Source of the DNA: Myxocyprinus asiaticus | Taxonomy: Eukaryota > Chordata > Actinopteri > Cypriniformes > Catostomidae | Reading direction: 5' to 3' | Length of the DNA stretch: 64,000 bases | Assembly: GCF_019703515.2 (NCBI RefSeq) | Contig: NC_059373.1 | Coordinates: forward strand, 15,450,281 to 15,514,280 | In this document: positions 38,077 to 48,540 of the stretch, one piece after another | Numbering within the stretch: position 1 is the stretch's first letter | How the letters are laid out: each line of letters begins with the position of its first letter | Translations under genes and position numbers: made by a program | Notes under the pieces: generated by a model | The model's database searches: none | The model's input: only the letters and a program-made list of their open reading frames with translations | Told to the model about the DNA's origin: nothing

Positions 38077-39793
38077 GTAACATCATCCAATATCCTAAAA
38101 TATTATCTGTGCAATATTATCTCCAAAAGATACAGTATATCTTTTTTCTTATCATCTTATTTTCACTAGTAATATTTGTATGTAAACTTGAAAAGAAAAA
38201 TATTCAATTAAATTCACATGTATTTAACACTTTAACAATAAAGCAGCTTTAAATAATATGGCCTTACAACAAAGTTTTTTTTTAATTAATATTATTACAA
38301 ACTTATCTAAAAACCTATAAAAACTATGGCTGTCAATAGAATAAAATAATCATGATAAATCTCATAATTTCAGAAGCAGAATGAAACAAACTTTTTTTTT
38401 TTTTTTTACACTTTTTTCTTTCACGGAGCCCCTAGAATTCCCTTGTGGGCCCCTGGGGTCCACGAACCCCAGTTTGAAAACCCTTGGCCTAAGTTACGTC
38501 AATGAAAAAGTCATTTCAGAGGAGGGGCATGTTATACATTTGCATTTGCAATTGCACATCACTTTTAAATATAGTGGGTCAAAGGTTTCATGTAAATTCA
38601 AAAGAGACAGCTTTGAGGTGGTGATAACCTTGAACCTGAGCTTGCTGATTTTAATAATGTCTTCAATACTAGTATTACTAGATAACATCACATCAAGTGA
38701 AAGTGTCAAAAAAAAAAAAAAAAGGAAAAATACAATATATTTTTCCCATATGAAAGATGTCCACTTACTGAGAGGGATCATTACTTGCCAACAAACCTCA
38801 AGGTTATGGAGATAAATCACTGATACAAAACATTAGTACTCCTTCCTGAACTAATTTCCTGGTCTCTTTGGTTCATGGCTGATTAAAGTGTCGAGTCATC
38901 AGATTTAAGTGCTCTTTTGAGATTTTCATCCCTTTCAACGAAAGGGTAATGAGATCCGCCACCTTGCTGACTATCACACACAGACCAGAACTTGGCATCA
39001 CCAGCCCCACCATCTGAGAAAGAGAAGATTCCAACCATTACACCCTTATCAATGACAAATTTAATTGCAGCTTTTGACTCAGGAATCTGGATTTGACTAA
39101 CAGGTGTGAAAGTTATGGACATCACTATTTTTTGGTATCTTTCAAACTGACTTTAGCTTGCAAAGATTCAAAAGAGCTGCCATATATTCATTCCTTATAT
39201 TACCATGTTTTTTCTCCATAAAGCTGAAGTGTCTGCCCTTAATCGAACAGATAGTCCTGTCCCCAACTCCCTGTATTGTTGTAAGTCAGTGTTGTTGTGT
39301 CGGGCTGGATGGGCATCTCAAAACAAATAGAGGAATTTTTATAGCACCACAGAAATGCAGTTTAATTTTCGAGAAAAATAACCTGGGAAAGGCTTACTTA
39401 TAGTTGTCTTTGCATATTGGTGGTGTAGGAGAAAATATTTTAACATTGAAAAAGTTACACGCTTAGGGTCTGTTCCAAAACTTAGTGAGCTTCCTGCAGA
39501 GGCGGCATTTTAAGGCATAGATGCGATCCCGATGCAAAAGCTGTTCCAAAAGTTATTCTTAATTATGCTGCCTCCTAAGATATCTCGTTTTGGCCAAATT
39601 ATGTACACACTTATGTCATTCCAAGGTATGAAGCCACAAGATAACGATTGTGTGAGGAGCAGACTAAAATTTAAGTTATTCACTAATAATGAGCTGTTAA
39701 CCAATACAATAGGATTAAATCAGTGAGTTGACTTGTTCACAAGTTCAACTTGTGAACCGGATCAGTCTGATTTGCAAACTAATCATTCATACG

Positions 39794-39824
<31 letters not shown>

Positions 39825-40129
39825 TTACTGGATCAAAAGATTCATTGAAAAAACAAATCAGATTCAAAAGGGTGATTCGTTCACAGGTTGAACATTGCTA
39901 CTTCTTTCATTATCTCTAGTTAATCCACCAAGAAGAGCTAGGGTGGATGTCAAGATTTTCAGTAAATAATTACTATATTGTATGAAATATAGCACATTAA
40001 TCATGTGAGCTACGTTTATAGTTCTTTTATGGTGCTTTTTTGTAATTTTTGAGCTTTATAGCCCCAGTTCTCATTTTCTTTCAATAGGAAGAGGTAGCCA
40101 CGGAGCGTATTAATTACAAAGTAATTAAT
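38077..40129. other. Unassigned non-coding DNA
   Basis: Includes CCCTGGGGTCCACGAACCCC (about 38451-38470), a motif seen near ends of dispersed fish repeats, poly-A/T runs and a (TTTA)n stretch at about 39797-39822. Frames 38381-38815 and 38883-39125 lack domains. Confidence 0.4.
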
Positions 40130-40593
40130 TACAGTAATCAAATGACTTTTTAAGTAAAAAAAAAAAAAAGTAGTGTGATGCATTACATTGTAAATTCTTG
40201 TAATCAGATTGCAGGTACTGAATTTCAAACAGTATCTGCAGTACCTTCAATTACTTTTAAGTTCATTACTTTGGCTACACATTTTTAAAAATAGTTTTTA
40301 TATAAAACACATTTAAATCATTACTTATGTTAATATGTTTTTCTGTTTGACAGCTGAAGGGTTTGCGCCCACTAACTTGCATGCAACAAAGAACAAGGAG
40401 GAAATATAGGCATTATTTTGAATTGGTTGAGCAGAATTGTTATTTTTTTCTCAGTAACTTTAAAGTAAAGTAATTAGTAATATAATTACTTTTCCTATGA
40501 AGTAATCAGTAAAGTAATTGTATTACAATTTTAGAGGAGTAATTAGTAATTATATTAATTGGATTACTTTCTTTGAGTAACTTACCCAACACT
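40130..40593. mobile_element. Possible hAT-like element, AGTAATTA-rich, right end visible
   Basis: Many repeats of GTAATTA/TAATTAC, ending AACTTACCCAACACTG at 40592, the same terminal octamer as the hAT element at 30290-33611. The left terminus was not found. It abuts the arm of a TTAA foldback element, which was probably its insertion target. Confidence 0.5.
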
Positions 40594-40650
40594 GGACATG
40601 AGGGTGAGTAAATTACAGAAATTTCATTTTTGGGTGAATTATCCCTTTAA
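40594..40650. mobile_element. TTAA-type foldback MITE, right arm only
   Basis: ACATGAGGGTGAGTAAATTA...TTTTTGGGTGAATTATCCCTTTAA with TTAA at 40647-40650. The rest is missing, replaced on the left by the hAT-like end at 40592. Confidence 0.75.
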
Positions 40651-41680
40651 GTTTGTTCGAGTTCAGTACAAGATTTTTACATTTTCTTCCAGATTAAACA
40701 ATGCGGCTGGAATTTTTGAAGTAGTATTTTGGTTCTGTTTTAAAGGTCAATGCTACGTGAGGTTCTCTGGGTATATGTGATGTTTGTGGAAGGATATCAG
40801 TCTCAGGCAGAGGAAGCTTTTCTCCAGGAACACAATGCAGACAGGCACACTCAGGCTAAATAAATTATCATGGGGCTATTTTTAAGCCGAAGTGTAAATG
40901 CAGTAATCCTCAAAGCAGGAACTGAGAAGAACCTAAATCTAGTGCCACATCAGGGAATACAGCTCTTCTTCATCTCTGCACAATCTTTTCCCCTCTCTTT
41001 CTTTTTGTCTCATCTTTTCATTCTCATTTTAAATTAGAGATGTTATTTTATTCTCTCATGTGCATACTAAATGTTAATGCCATTATAAATATCATTACAA
41101 CGCAAGTCACAGAAGAATGGGAGTTAATTGATTAAATATTAAAAGATAGTTAAAATGCCATTGTGATGCTGCCAACATAGTCAAAGACAGTTCTCCATCT
41201 CGAGTTCTTGTGTGGCTGGTGCATTTTTGTTATATTTTTGTGCAAGATTCAGCCTTTACTAATGAAATCTAATAGCACATAATTGTTGTTAACTGTTGGC
41301 TGAAGGTTGGGTTTCACAAGGTTAATGATGGCAGAGAGAGTGTATTCTCATGTGGGCTCAGGTCTTTGGGTATTTATCAATGTCAGGTAAGGCAGAGTGC
41401 CACGCTCCATTGAAACAGCAGCCATAATGGCCACAGCATCCCTAAGTGGAATAGTTACAAAGGTCTTCAGAACTATTTGTGGATCCAAAACTTCTGAAAA
41501 AGTTTGTTATTTTTCTATATAAATCTCTTTTTTTTATGTTTTTCTTGTTCTTCCTTGTTTTTAAATTAGGCCAGTTTTGTTAATTTTGGCATTTAAACAT
41601 CTTTTTATGTTAGGGTAAGAAATAATGTACTGTAAGAAAATGTCCCGGTCATATTTAACCCCAAGTAAATGAATAATAAA
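40651..41680. other. Unassigned non-coding DNA
   Basis: No gene or element recognised. Confidence 0.4.
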
Positions 41681-42000
41681 ACGTCTTGGTTACTGTCGTA
41701 ACCTCCATTCCCTGATGGAGGGAACGAGACGTTGTGTCGATGTAGTGATTTTTGAGAAATGCCAATGAGAATTGGCGAGTGGAATTTGCATGCCACTCCC
41801 CCGGACATATGGGTATAAAAGGAGCTGGCTCGCAACCACTCATTCATGTTTTGTGCTGAGGAGCCGAGACAGGGTCCCGGCCATTTCAGTGGGTAGTACA
41901 GCGTTGTGGCAGGGGGGACACAACGTCTCGTTCCCTCCATCAGGGAACAGAGGTTACGACAGTAACCGAGACGTTCCCCTTCTGTCACTCACTCGACGTT
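41681..42000. repeat. DIRS 3' terminal repeat and internal complementary region
   Basis: ACTGTCGTAACCTCCATTCC...GAACGAGACGTTGTG (41692-41737) recurs inverted at 41920-41965 (CACAACGTCTCGTTCC...GTTACGACAGT). Between the arms is a TATAAAA-type promoter, GGGTATAAAAGGAGCTGG (about 41811). This is the same organisation as at 9835-10140, with a different sequence subfamily. Confidence 0.85.
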
Positions 42001-42699
42001 GTGTTGATGTAGTGACACTAGAGGTCCCTATATGAAATGCCACAACTAGCTGGACCATGTTACGTGGACTGCCGGTGCAGGTGCAAGCAAGCTGGTGCGT
42101 GCGTAATAGCAGGTGCACCGGTCTGCACGTAGCCCACCCCAACGCCCCAAAAAATATATAGTCATATAGTTCCCCAGATCCCTGGGGGGGGAAGAGACAT
42201 ATCTAGTATGGAAGCAGGCTGCACCAGCCGCCACAAGTTTTCTCTCCACAGAGTATTCAGTTATTCGGCTGGGACCATTTTAACGCTCAATATATGCGCC
42301 GGGGAAGGTGTTCTTTTCCTATACTATTCTTTCAAGGGGAAAAGACCCCGTGTAGACCACATCCTGCCCGGAGGGGAGGTAACATGTGGCAAGCACATCA
42401 TGTGGGCTCAGAGCCGCACATGGAAGAGGTGCAGTGGTAGGTCCTGCCTAAAAGGGGAGGAGCTCTACAAACACGGCAACCGGGACAGAGAGGGCTCTGT
42501 CGAAGGATGATGCAGGTCTGCCGTACTGCAGAAAATACATCACAGGGGGTTACCGGAGTAATCAGTACCTGTGGAGCACCTACCTCAGTATGGGCATATT
42601 AGCACACGTACTGGTTCCGGCTGTGAATTCCTCCGCTGAATTCGCGAGCCACAGGGCTAGGGAGGAAGGACATCCAGGGTTCACGGGTTCGTGAACTCG

Positions 42700-43700
42700 T
42701 ATGGGAAAAGAAGCGCACATCTTCACCTCTTTGGTGGGGAAAGGCGCTATACGCAAGCGATACACCCGGCCAGCTGTCCGTATTCCCGAACTTACCTGTT
42801 CGTACCTGACAGAACACAGGACGAGTACTTTCATGTCTCAGTTCTACCTCGACACAGACCCTTCCTACGGTTTGCTTCCTACGGCCGGGCGTATCAGTAC
42901 AAGGTCCTCCCCTTCGGCCTGTCGGAAAGACGCAGAGGCAGCTCTTGCCCCGTTAAGGGAAGTGGGCATCTGCATACTCAACTACCTCAACAACTGGCTG
43001 ATTCTAGCTCACTCTCGAGAGTTGCTGTGCGCACACAGGGACCTCGTGCTCAGGCACCTCAGCCGGCTAGGGCTTCGGGTCAACTGGGAAAAGATCAAGC
43101 TCTCCCCGGTTCAGAGCATCTCTTTTCTCGGCATGGAGTTAGACTCAGTCTTGATGATAACGTGCTTCACGAGCGAGCGCGGTCGGTCGGTCGGTGCTGA
43201 ACTGCCAGAAGTCATTCAAGCAGAGAACAGCGGTTCCACTGAAACACTTTCAGAGGCTCCTGGGGCATATGGCATCCTCGGCGCCGGTCACGCCACTAGG
43301 GTTGATGCATATGTGACCGCTCCAGCACTGGCTTCAGACTCGTGTCCCAAGATGGGAATGGCGCGGCACACATCATGTGGCCATCACACCGATCTGCCGC
43401 CACTTGTTCAGCCCTTGGACAGACCTTGCATTTCTACGGGCAGGAGTTCCCCTACAGCAAGTGTCCAGGCGTGTCGTCATTACGACAGACACCTCCAAGC
43501 GAGGCTGGGGCGCCGTGTGCAATGGGCACGCAGCTGCTGGCTCCTGGACAGGACCGCGACTGTGTTGGCACATCAACTGCCTCGAGTTGCTGGTAGCATT
43601 GCTCGCCCTGCGGAGGCTTTTGCCGTTGATCCGGGGCAAGCATGTGTTGATCCGGACGGACAACACAGCGACAGTAGCGTATATAAATCCCCGAGCTTGC
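42700..43700 (+). pseudogene. DIRS reverse transcriptase-RNase H pseudogene, inverted
   Basis: Plus-strand frames include DEYFHVSVLPRHRPFL and YKVLPFGLSERRR (RT palm, 42815-42930). A deletion removes the SLSPRVFTK region. Then AEAALAPLREVGICILNYLNNWLILAHS (active-site YLDD is YLNN here), LGLRVNWEKIKLSPVQSISF, and RNase H motifs VVITTDTSKRGWGAVCNG and IRTDNTATVAYINPRA (frame 43377-43847). The catalytic Asp pair of the RT is lost and the reading crosses three frames. It is opposite in strand to the gag and the terminal repeats around it. Confidence 0.87.
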
Positions 43701-43967
43701 TGGGGAATGGGAGGTCTGCGGGGAGCCGTGCCCATTGAAGCCCCCAAATCGCCTCCAGCGCCAGCCGGGCCGGCCTCGTACCCAGAGGTAAACGGAAAGC
43801 CGGGACCGCAACGTTGCCATGGTCATATTCTCGCAATGAGAACATGAACCATCCACGAATGCTGCCTCAGTGTGATCGCTGCCCAGATACGTGAGGCAGC
43901 GCCCGTGGCCGTCGGAAGCGGAGAGATAGCGACCGCGTCCAGGAATCACACAAAGACGGAAAGGCAT
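43700..43967 (-). pseudogene. DIRS gag-like N-terminal fragment
   Basis: The minus-strand frame from 43967 reads MPFRLCVIPGRGRYL, then CLTYLGSDHTEAAFVDGSC and HCENMTMATLRSR, the cysteine module of the gag-like ORF in the copy at 25.4 kb (there CLSCLGT...CPHCE). It breaks frame after about 75 residues and stops at the junction with the inverted RNase H end near 43695. Confidence 0.8.
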
Positions 43968-44400
43968 CTTTATAAAGATGCGTCTTTAAAAAGACGTTCA
44001 ACATCAATGTGTATGCTCTAATAGAGAAAATATACTCTTTAGCAGGAATATACACACTTTTAGCGTTGTCGAAGCGCCCAGGGGCGAAATCTGCACTCAT
44101 CGTGCAGAAGGAGAGAAAACCGCTGGAAATGCGTCGTATATCCAACAGCATATGCTTCTTAAGAGGTGAATGGAACAGCAGTAGTATTCAGCTCGCTGAT
44201 AGTACAACCGCTCGGCCCCAAAGAAAAAATCTGAATGAGTGGTTGCGAGCCAGCTCCTTTTCTACCTGTATGTCCGGGGGAGTCACATGCAAATTCCACT
44301 CATTCAGTTCAATGCAATTCTCATTCGCCTTTTCATTGGCTCTCAAGAGCGACCCCTAGTGTCACTACATCGACACAATGTTGAGTGAGTGTCACAAGGG

Positions 44401-44566
44401 GAAATAAAAATATAAAAATAAATTATATTTTGCATGAAGAAAATGAAGCCTACTTTTAGGATCATTAAGATTTGTTGCGTTGTGACATTATTTGCACACA
44501 TTTTACCCCCCAAGTTCTCATAACATAACGCATAATAAAAATAAAAAAAAAAAACATTCTTTTCAC
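44401..44566. other. Short AT-rich spacer
   Basis: AT-rich, with an A run at about 44543-44554. The expected left terminal repeat of the following Tc1 family is not present here. Confidence 0.4.
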
Positions 44567-44808
44567 CACAATTGTACAGAGCGGTTATCTGAGTTACTGT
44601 AGACTTTGTCAGTTTGAACAAGTCTGGCCATTCTCTGTTGACCTCTCTCATCAACAAGGCATTTCCGTCCAAAGAACTGCCGCTCACTGGATGTTTTTTG
44701 TTTTTGGCACCATTCAGAGTAAATTCTAGAGACTGTCCTGCATGAAAATCCCAGGAGATCAGCAGTTACAGAAATACTCAGGCCAGCCCATCTGGCACCA
44801 ACAATCAT
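44563..44808 (-). pseudogene. Tc1-like transposase N-terminal fragment (minus arm)
   Basis: The minus-strand frame reads VGARWAGLSISVTADLLGFS, then SRIYSEWCQKQKTSSERQFF and LVDERGQQRMARLVQTDKVY. It is the inverted partner of the segment at about 44945-45192. It lacks the initiating region and everything after about 80 residues. Confidence 0.85.
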
Positions 44809-45304
44809 CCATGCGATTATCTAATCAGCCAATTGTGTGGTAACAGTGCAGAGAATAAAATCATCAGATACGGGTCAGGAGCGTCAGTTAATGTTCACAT
44901 CAACCATCAGAATGGGGAAAAAATTTGATCTCAGTGATTTGGACCGTGGTAAGATTGTTGGTGCCAGATGGGCTGGTTTGAGTATTTCTGTAACTGCTGA
45001 TCTCCTGGGATTTTCACACACAACTGTCTCTAGAATTTACTCTGAATGGTGCCAAAAACATCCAGTGAGCAGCAGTTCTTTGGATGGAAATGCCTTGTTG
45101 ATGAGAGAGGTCGACAGAGAATGGCCAGACTGGTTTGAACTGACAAAATCTATGGTAACTAAGATAACTGCTCTGTACAATTGTGGTGAAAAAAAATGGC
45201 ATCTCAGAATGCTATTCTGAGATGCTGGTTGGTGCTGTTTTAGTAGCACGAGGGGGACCTACACAATATTAGCCAGGTGGTTTTAATGTTGTGGCTGATC
45301 GGTG
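44567..45304. mobile_element. Rearranged Tc1-like element with large internal palindrome
   Basis: Two inverted copies of the same transposase segment, minus strand 44567-44820 and plus strand about 44945-45192, face away from a spacer of about 125 bases. Both encode VGARWAGLSISVTADLLGFS (plus copy from about 44960). The right terminal repeat is normal: GGTGGTTTTAATGTTGTGGCTGATCGGTG ending at 45304, followed by TA. The normal left end is absent. The transcript would form a stem of about 240 base pairs. No catalytic domain remains. Confidence 0.85.
44912..45220 (+). pseudogene. Tc1-like transposase N-terminal fragment (plus arm)
   Basis: From 44912 the frame reads MGKKFDLSDLDRGKIVGARW..., a helix-turn-helix DNA-binding domain with LLGFSHTTVSRIYSEWCQK. 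It then follows a reading that is shortened relative to the other arm (the minus arm keeps the QKTSSERQFFGRKCLVDERG segment, which here is shifted out of frame). It ends about 100 codons in, without any DDE residue. Confidence 0.85.
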
Positions 45305-45312
45305 TATATATA
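45305..45312. repeat. TATATATA spacer between Tc1 elements
   Basis: Exactly eight bases, (TA)4, between the right end of one Tc1-type element and the left end of the next. The identical spacer occurs at 46929-46936. Confidence 0.95.
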
Positions 45313-46928
45313 CAGTGGTGTGAAAAAGTGTTTGCCCCCTTCCTGATTTCTTATTTTTTTGCATGTTTGTCACACTTAAATGTTTCAGATCATCAAACAA
45401 GTTTAAATATTAGTCAAAGATAACACAAGTAAACACAAAATGCAGTTTTTAAATGAAGGTTGTTATTATTAAGGGAAAACAAAATCCAAACCTACATGGC
45501 CCTGTGTGAAAAAGTGTTTGCCCCACCTGTTAAAACATAACTTAACTGTGGTTTATCACACCTGAGTTCAATTTCTCTAGCCACACCCAGGCCTGATTAC
45601 TGCCACACCTGTTCTCAATCAAGAAATCACTTAAATAGGACCTGCCTGACAAAGTGAAGTAGACCAAAAGATCTTCAAAAGCTAGACATCATGCCGAGAT
45701 CCAAAGAAATTCAGGAATAAATGAGAAAGAAAGTAATTGAGATCTATCAGTCTGGAAAAGGTTATAAAGCCATTTCTAAAGCTTTGGGACTCCAGAGAAC
45801 CACACTGAGAGCCATTATCTACAAATGGCGAAAACATGGAACAGTGGTGAACCTTCCCAGGAGTGGCCGGCCGACCAAAATTACCCCAAGAGTGCAGCGA
45901 CGACTCATCCAAGAGGTCACAAAAGACCCCACAACAACATCCAAAGAACTGCAGGCCTCACTTGCCTCAGTTAAGGTCAGTGTTCATGACTCCACCATAA
46001 GAAAGAGACTGGGCAAAAATGGCCTGCATGGCAGAGTTCCAAGACGAAAACCACTGCTGAGCAAAAAGAACATTAAGGCTCGTCTCATTTTTGCCAGAAA
46101 ACATCTTGATGATCCCCAAGACTTTTGGGAAAATACTCTGTGGACTGACGAGACAAAAGTTGAACTTATTGGAAGGTGTGTGTCCCATTTCATCTGGCGT
46201 AAAAGTAACACCGCATTTCAGAAAAAGAACATCATACCAACAGTAAAATGTGGTGGTAGTGTGATGGTCTGGGGCTGTTCTGCTGCTTCAGGACCTGGAA
46301 GACTTGCTGTGATAAATGGAACCATGAATTCTGCTGTCTACCAAAAAATCCTGAAGGAGAATGTCCGGCCATCTGTTCATGACCTCAAGCTGAAGCGAAC
46401 TTTGGTTCTGCAGCAGGACAATGATCCAGAACACACCACCAAGTCCACCTCTGAATGGCTGAAGAAAAACAAAATGAAGACTTTGGAGTGGCCTTGTCAA
46501 AGTCCTGAACTGAATCCTATTGAGATGCTGTGGCATGACCTTAAAAAGGCAGTTCATGCTCGAAAACCCTCCAATGTGGCTGAATTACAACAATTCTGCA
46601 AAGATGAGTGGGCCAAAATTCCTCCACAGCGCTGTAAAAGACTCATTGCAAGTTATCGCAAATGCTTGATTGCAGTTGATGCTGCTAAGGGTGGCCCAAC
46701 CAGTTATTAGGTTTAGGGGGCAATCACTTTTTCACACAGGGCCATGTAGGTTTGGATTTTGTTTTCCCTTAATAATAACAACCTTCATTTAAAATCTGCA
46801 TTTTGTGTTTACTTGTGTTATCTTTGACTAATATTTAAACTTGTTTGATGATCTGAAACTTTTAAGTGTGACAAACATGCAAAAAAATAAGAAATCAGGA
46901 AGGGGGCAAACACTTTTTCACACCACTG
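45313..46928 (+). mobile_element. Tc1-like transposon, best-preserved copy
   Basis: 1616 bases, ends CAGTGGTGTGAAAAAGTGTT and inverse, flanked by TA on both sides. Terminal repeats of about 210 bases with inner motif copies (GTGTGAAAAAGTGTTTGCCC at about 45504 and the inverse at about 46728). It encodes an almost complete transposase. Near-identity with 30987-32601 suggests recent amplification of the family. Confidence 0.97.
45691..46710 (+). pseudogene. Tc1-like transposase, one early stop
   Basis: The family start is at 45691 (MPRSKEIQE), but codon 10 is TAA (45718-45720). An ATG follows immediately at 45721 and opens 329 uninterrupted codons to 46710. Seen in the 329-residue reading: paired-type helix-turn-helix (about 1-45), hinge RSGRPTK (47-53), second DNA-binding half, then a DDE domain with D143 (WTDETK), D233 (QQDNDP) and E268 (NPIEML). 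The spacing is DD34E as in Tc1 transposases. One glycine is missing in KCGG relative to KYGGG of the sister copy, and NDPEHT and SPELN replace NDPKHT and SPDLN. Activity from the second ATG is possible but unproven. Confidence 0.95.
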
Positions 46929-46936
46929 TATATATA

Positions 46937-48506
46937 CAGGTGCATCTCAATAAATTAGAATGTCATGGAAAAGTTCATTTATTTCAGTAATTCAACTCAA
47001 ATTGTGAAACTCGTGTATTAAATAAATTCAATGCACACAGACTGAAGTAGTTTAAATCTTTGGTTCTTTTAATTGTGATGATTTTGGCTCACATTTAACA
47101 AAAACCCACCAATTCACTATCTCAAAAAATTAGAATACATCATAAGACCAATAAAAAAAAACATTTTTAGTGAATTGTTGGCCTTCTGGAAAGTATGTTC
47201 ATTTACTGTATATGTACTCAATACTTGGTAGGGGCTCCTTTTGCTTTAATTACTGCCTCAATTCGGCGTGGCATGGAGGTGATCAGTTTGTGGCACTGTA
47301 TGGAAGCCCAGGTTTCTTTGACAGTGGCCTTCAGCTCATCTGCATTTTTTGGTCTCTTGTTTCTCATTTTCCTCTTGACAATACCCCATAGATTCTCTAT
47401 GGGCTTCAGGTCTGGTGAGTTTGCTGGCCAGTCAAGCACACCAACACCATGGTCATTTCATCAACTTTTGGTGCTTTTGGCAGTGTGGGCAGGTGCCAAA
47501 TCCTGCTGGAAAATGAAATCAGCATCTTTAAAAAGCTGGTCAGCAGAAGGAAGCATGAAGTGCTCCAAAATTTCTTGGTAAACGGGTGCAGTGACTTTGG
47601 TTTTCAAAAAACACAATGGACCAACACCAGCAGATGACATTGCACCCCAGATCATCACAGACTGTGGAAACTTAACACTGGACTTCAAGCAACTTGGGCT
47701 ATGAGCTTCTCCACCCTTTCTCCAGACTCTAGGACCTTGGTTTCCAAATGAAATACAAAACTTGCTCTCATCTGAAAAGAGGACTTTGGAACACTGGGCA
47801 ACAGTCCAGTTTTTCTTCTCCTTAGCCCAGGTAAGATGCCTCTGATGTTGTCTGTGGTTCAGGAGTGGCTTAACAAGAGGAATACGACAACTGTAGCCAA
47901 ATTCCTTGACATGTCTGTGTGTGGTGGCTCTTGATGCCTTGACCCCAGCCTCAGTCCATTCCTTGTGAAGTTCACCCAAATTCTTGAATCGATTTTGCTT
48001 GACAATCATAAGGCTGCGGTTCTCTCGGTTGGTTGTGCATCTTTTTCTTCCACACTTTTTCCTTCCACTCAACTTTCTGTTAACATGCTTGGATACAGCA
48101 CTCTGTGAACAGCCAGCTTCTTTGGCAATGAATGTTTGTGGCTTACCCTCCTTGTGAAGGGTGTCAATGATTGTCTTCTGGACAACTGTCAGATCAGCAG
48201 TCCTCCCCATGATTGTGTAGCCTAGTGAACCAAACTGAGAGACCATTTTGAAGGCTCAGGAAACCTTTGCAGGTGTTTTGAGTTGATTAGCTGATTGGCA
48301 TGTCACCATATTCTAATTTTTTGAGATAGTGAATTGGTGGGTTTTTGTTAAATGTGAGCCAAAATCATCACAATTAAAAGAACCAAAGACTTAAACTACT
48401 TCAGTCTGTGTGCATTGAATTTATTTAATACATGAGTTTCACAATTTGAGTTGAATTACTGAAATAAATGAACTTTTCCATGACATTCTAATTTATTGAG
48501 ATGCAC

Positions 48507-48509
<3 letters not shown>
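46937..48509 (-). mobile_element. Tc1-like transposon, second family
   Basis: 1573 bases with ends CAGGTGCATCTCAATAAATT and inverse, terminal repeats of about 200 bases, TA flanks (46935-46936 and 48510-48511). It encodes a minus-strand transposase with one main frame break. It lies exactly eight bases from the preceding Tc1 and is followed by a (TA)n run (48510-48538). It is related to 52849-54419 but diverged. Confidence 0.96.
47218..48246 (-). pseudogene. Tc1-like transposase, single frameshift near the end
   Basis: The start is at 48246 (MVSQFGSLGYTIMGRTADL; the second Met at about 48210 is the more usual family start). The frame runs 261 codons with helix-turn-helix AKEAGCSQSAVSKHVNR, first catalytic LFSDESKFC and second FQQDLAPAHTAKS. 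A frameshift near 47440-47465 moves the last 73 codons, which carry NSPDLKPIENLWG (third catalytic Glu) and the end KGAPTKY. All three catalytic residues exist but not in one frame. Confidence 0.95.

Positions 48510-48538
<29 letters not shown>
48510..48538. repeat. (TA)n microsatellite
   Basis: Pure TA run directly after the Tc1 right end. Confidence 0.97.

Positions 48539-48540
<2 letters not shown>

Larger units (their letters stand above)
41681..44400 (-). mobile_element. DIRS1-type retrotransposon with inverted pol core
   Basis: The 5' terminal repeat is at 44400 to about 44220 and the 3' repeat at 41681-41919, with an internal complementary region at 41920-42000, so the frame of the element reads right to left. 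The gag-like start is minus strand (about 43967-43700), but the RT/RNase H segment (about 42810-43690) reads left to right. The 42050-42690 stretch reads as ordinary 3' non-coding DIRS sequence. Recombinase is missing. The internal order is best explained by inversion plus deletion. Confidence 0.85.

Noticed and set aside
38381..38815. Open frame of 144 codons
   Set aside because: Begins and ends in homopolymer runs; no domain, and the opposite strand is equally open.
43452..43847. Minus-strand open frames opposite the RNase H segment
   Set aside because: Shadows of the plus-strand RNase H reading. Only the gag-like cysteine module near 43700-43967 is a real minus-strand signal.
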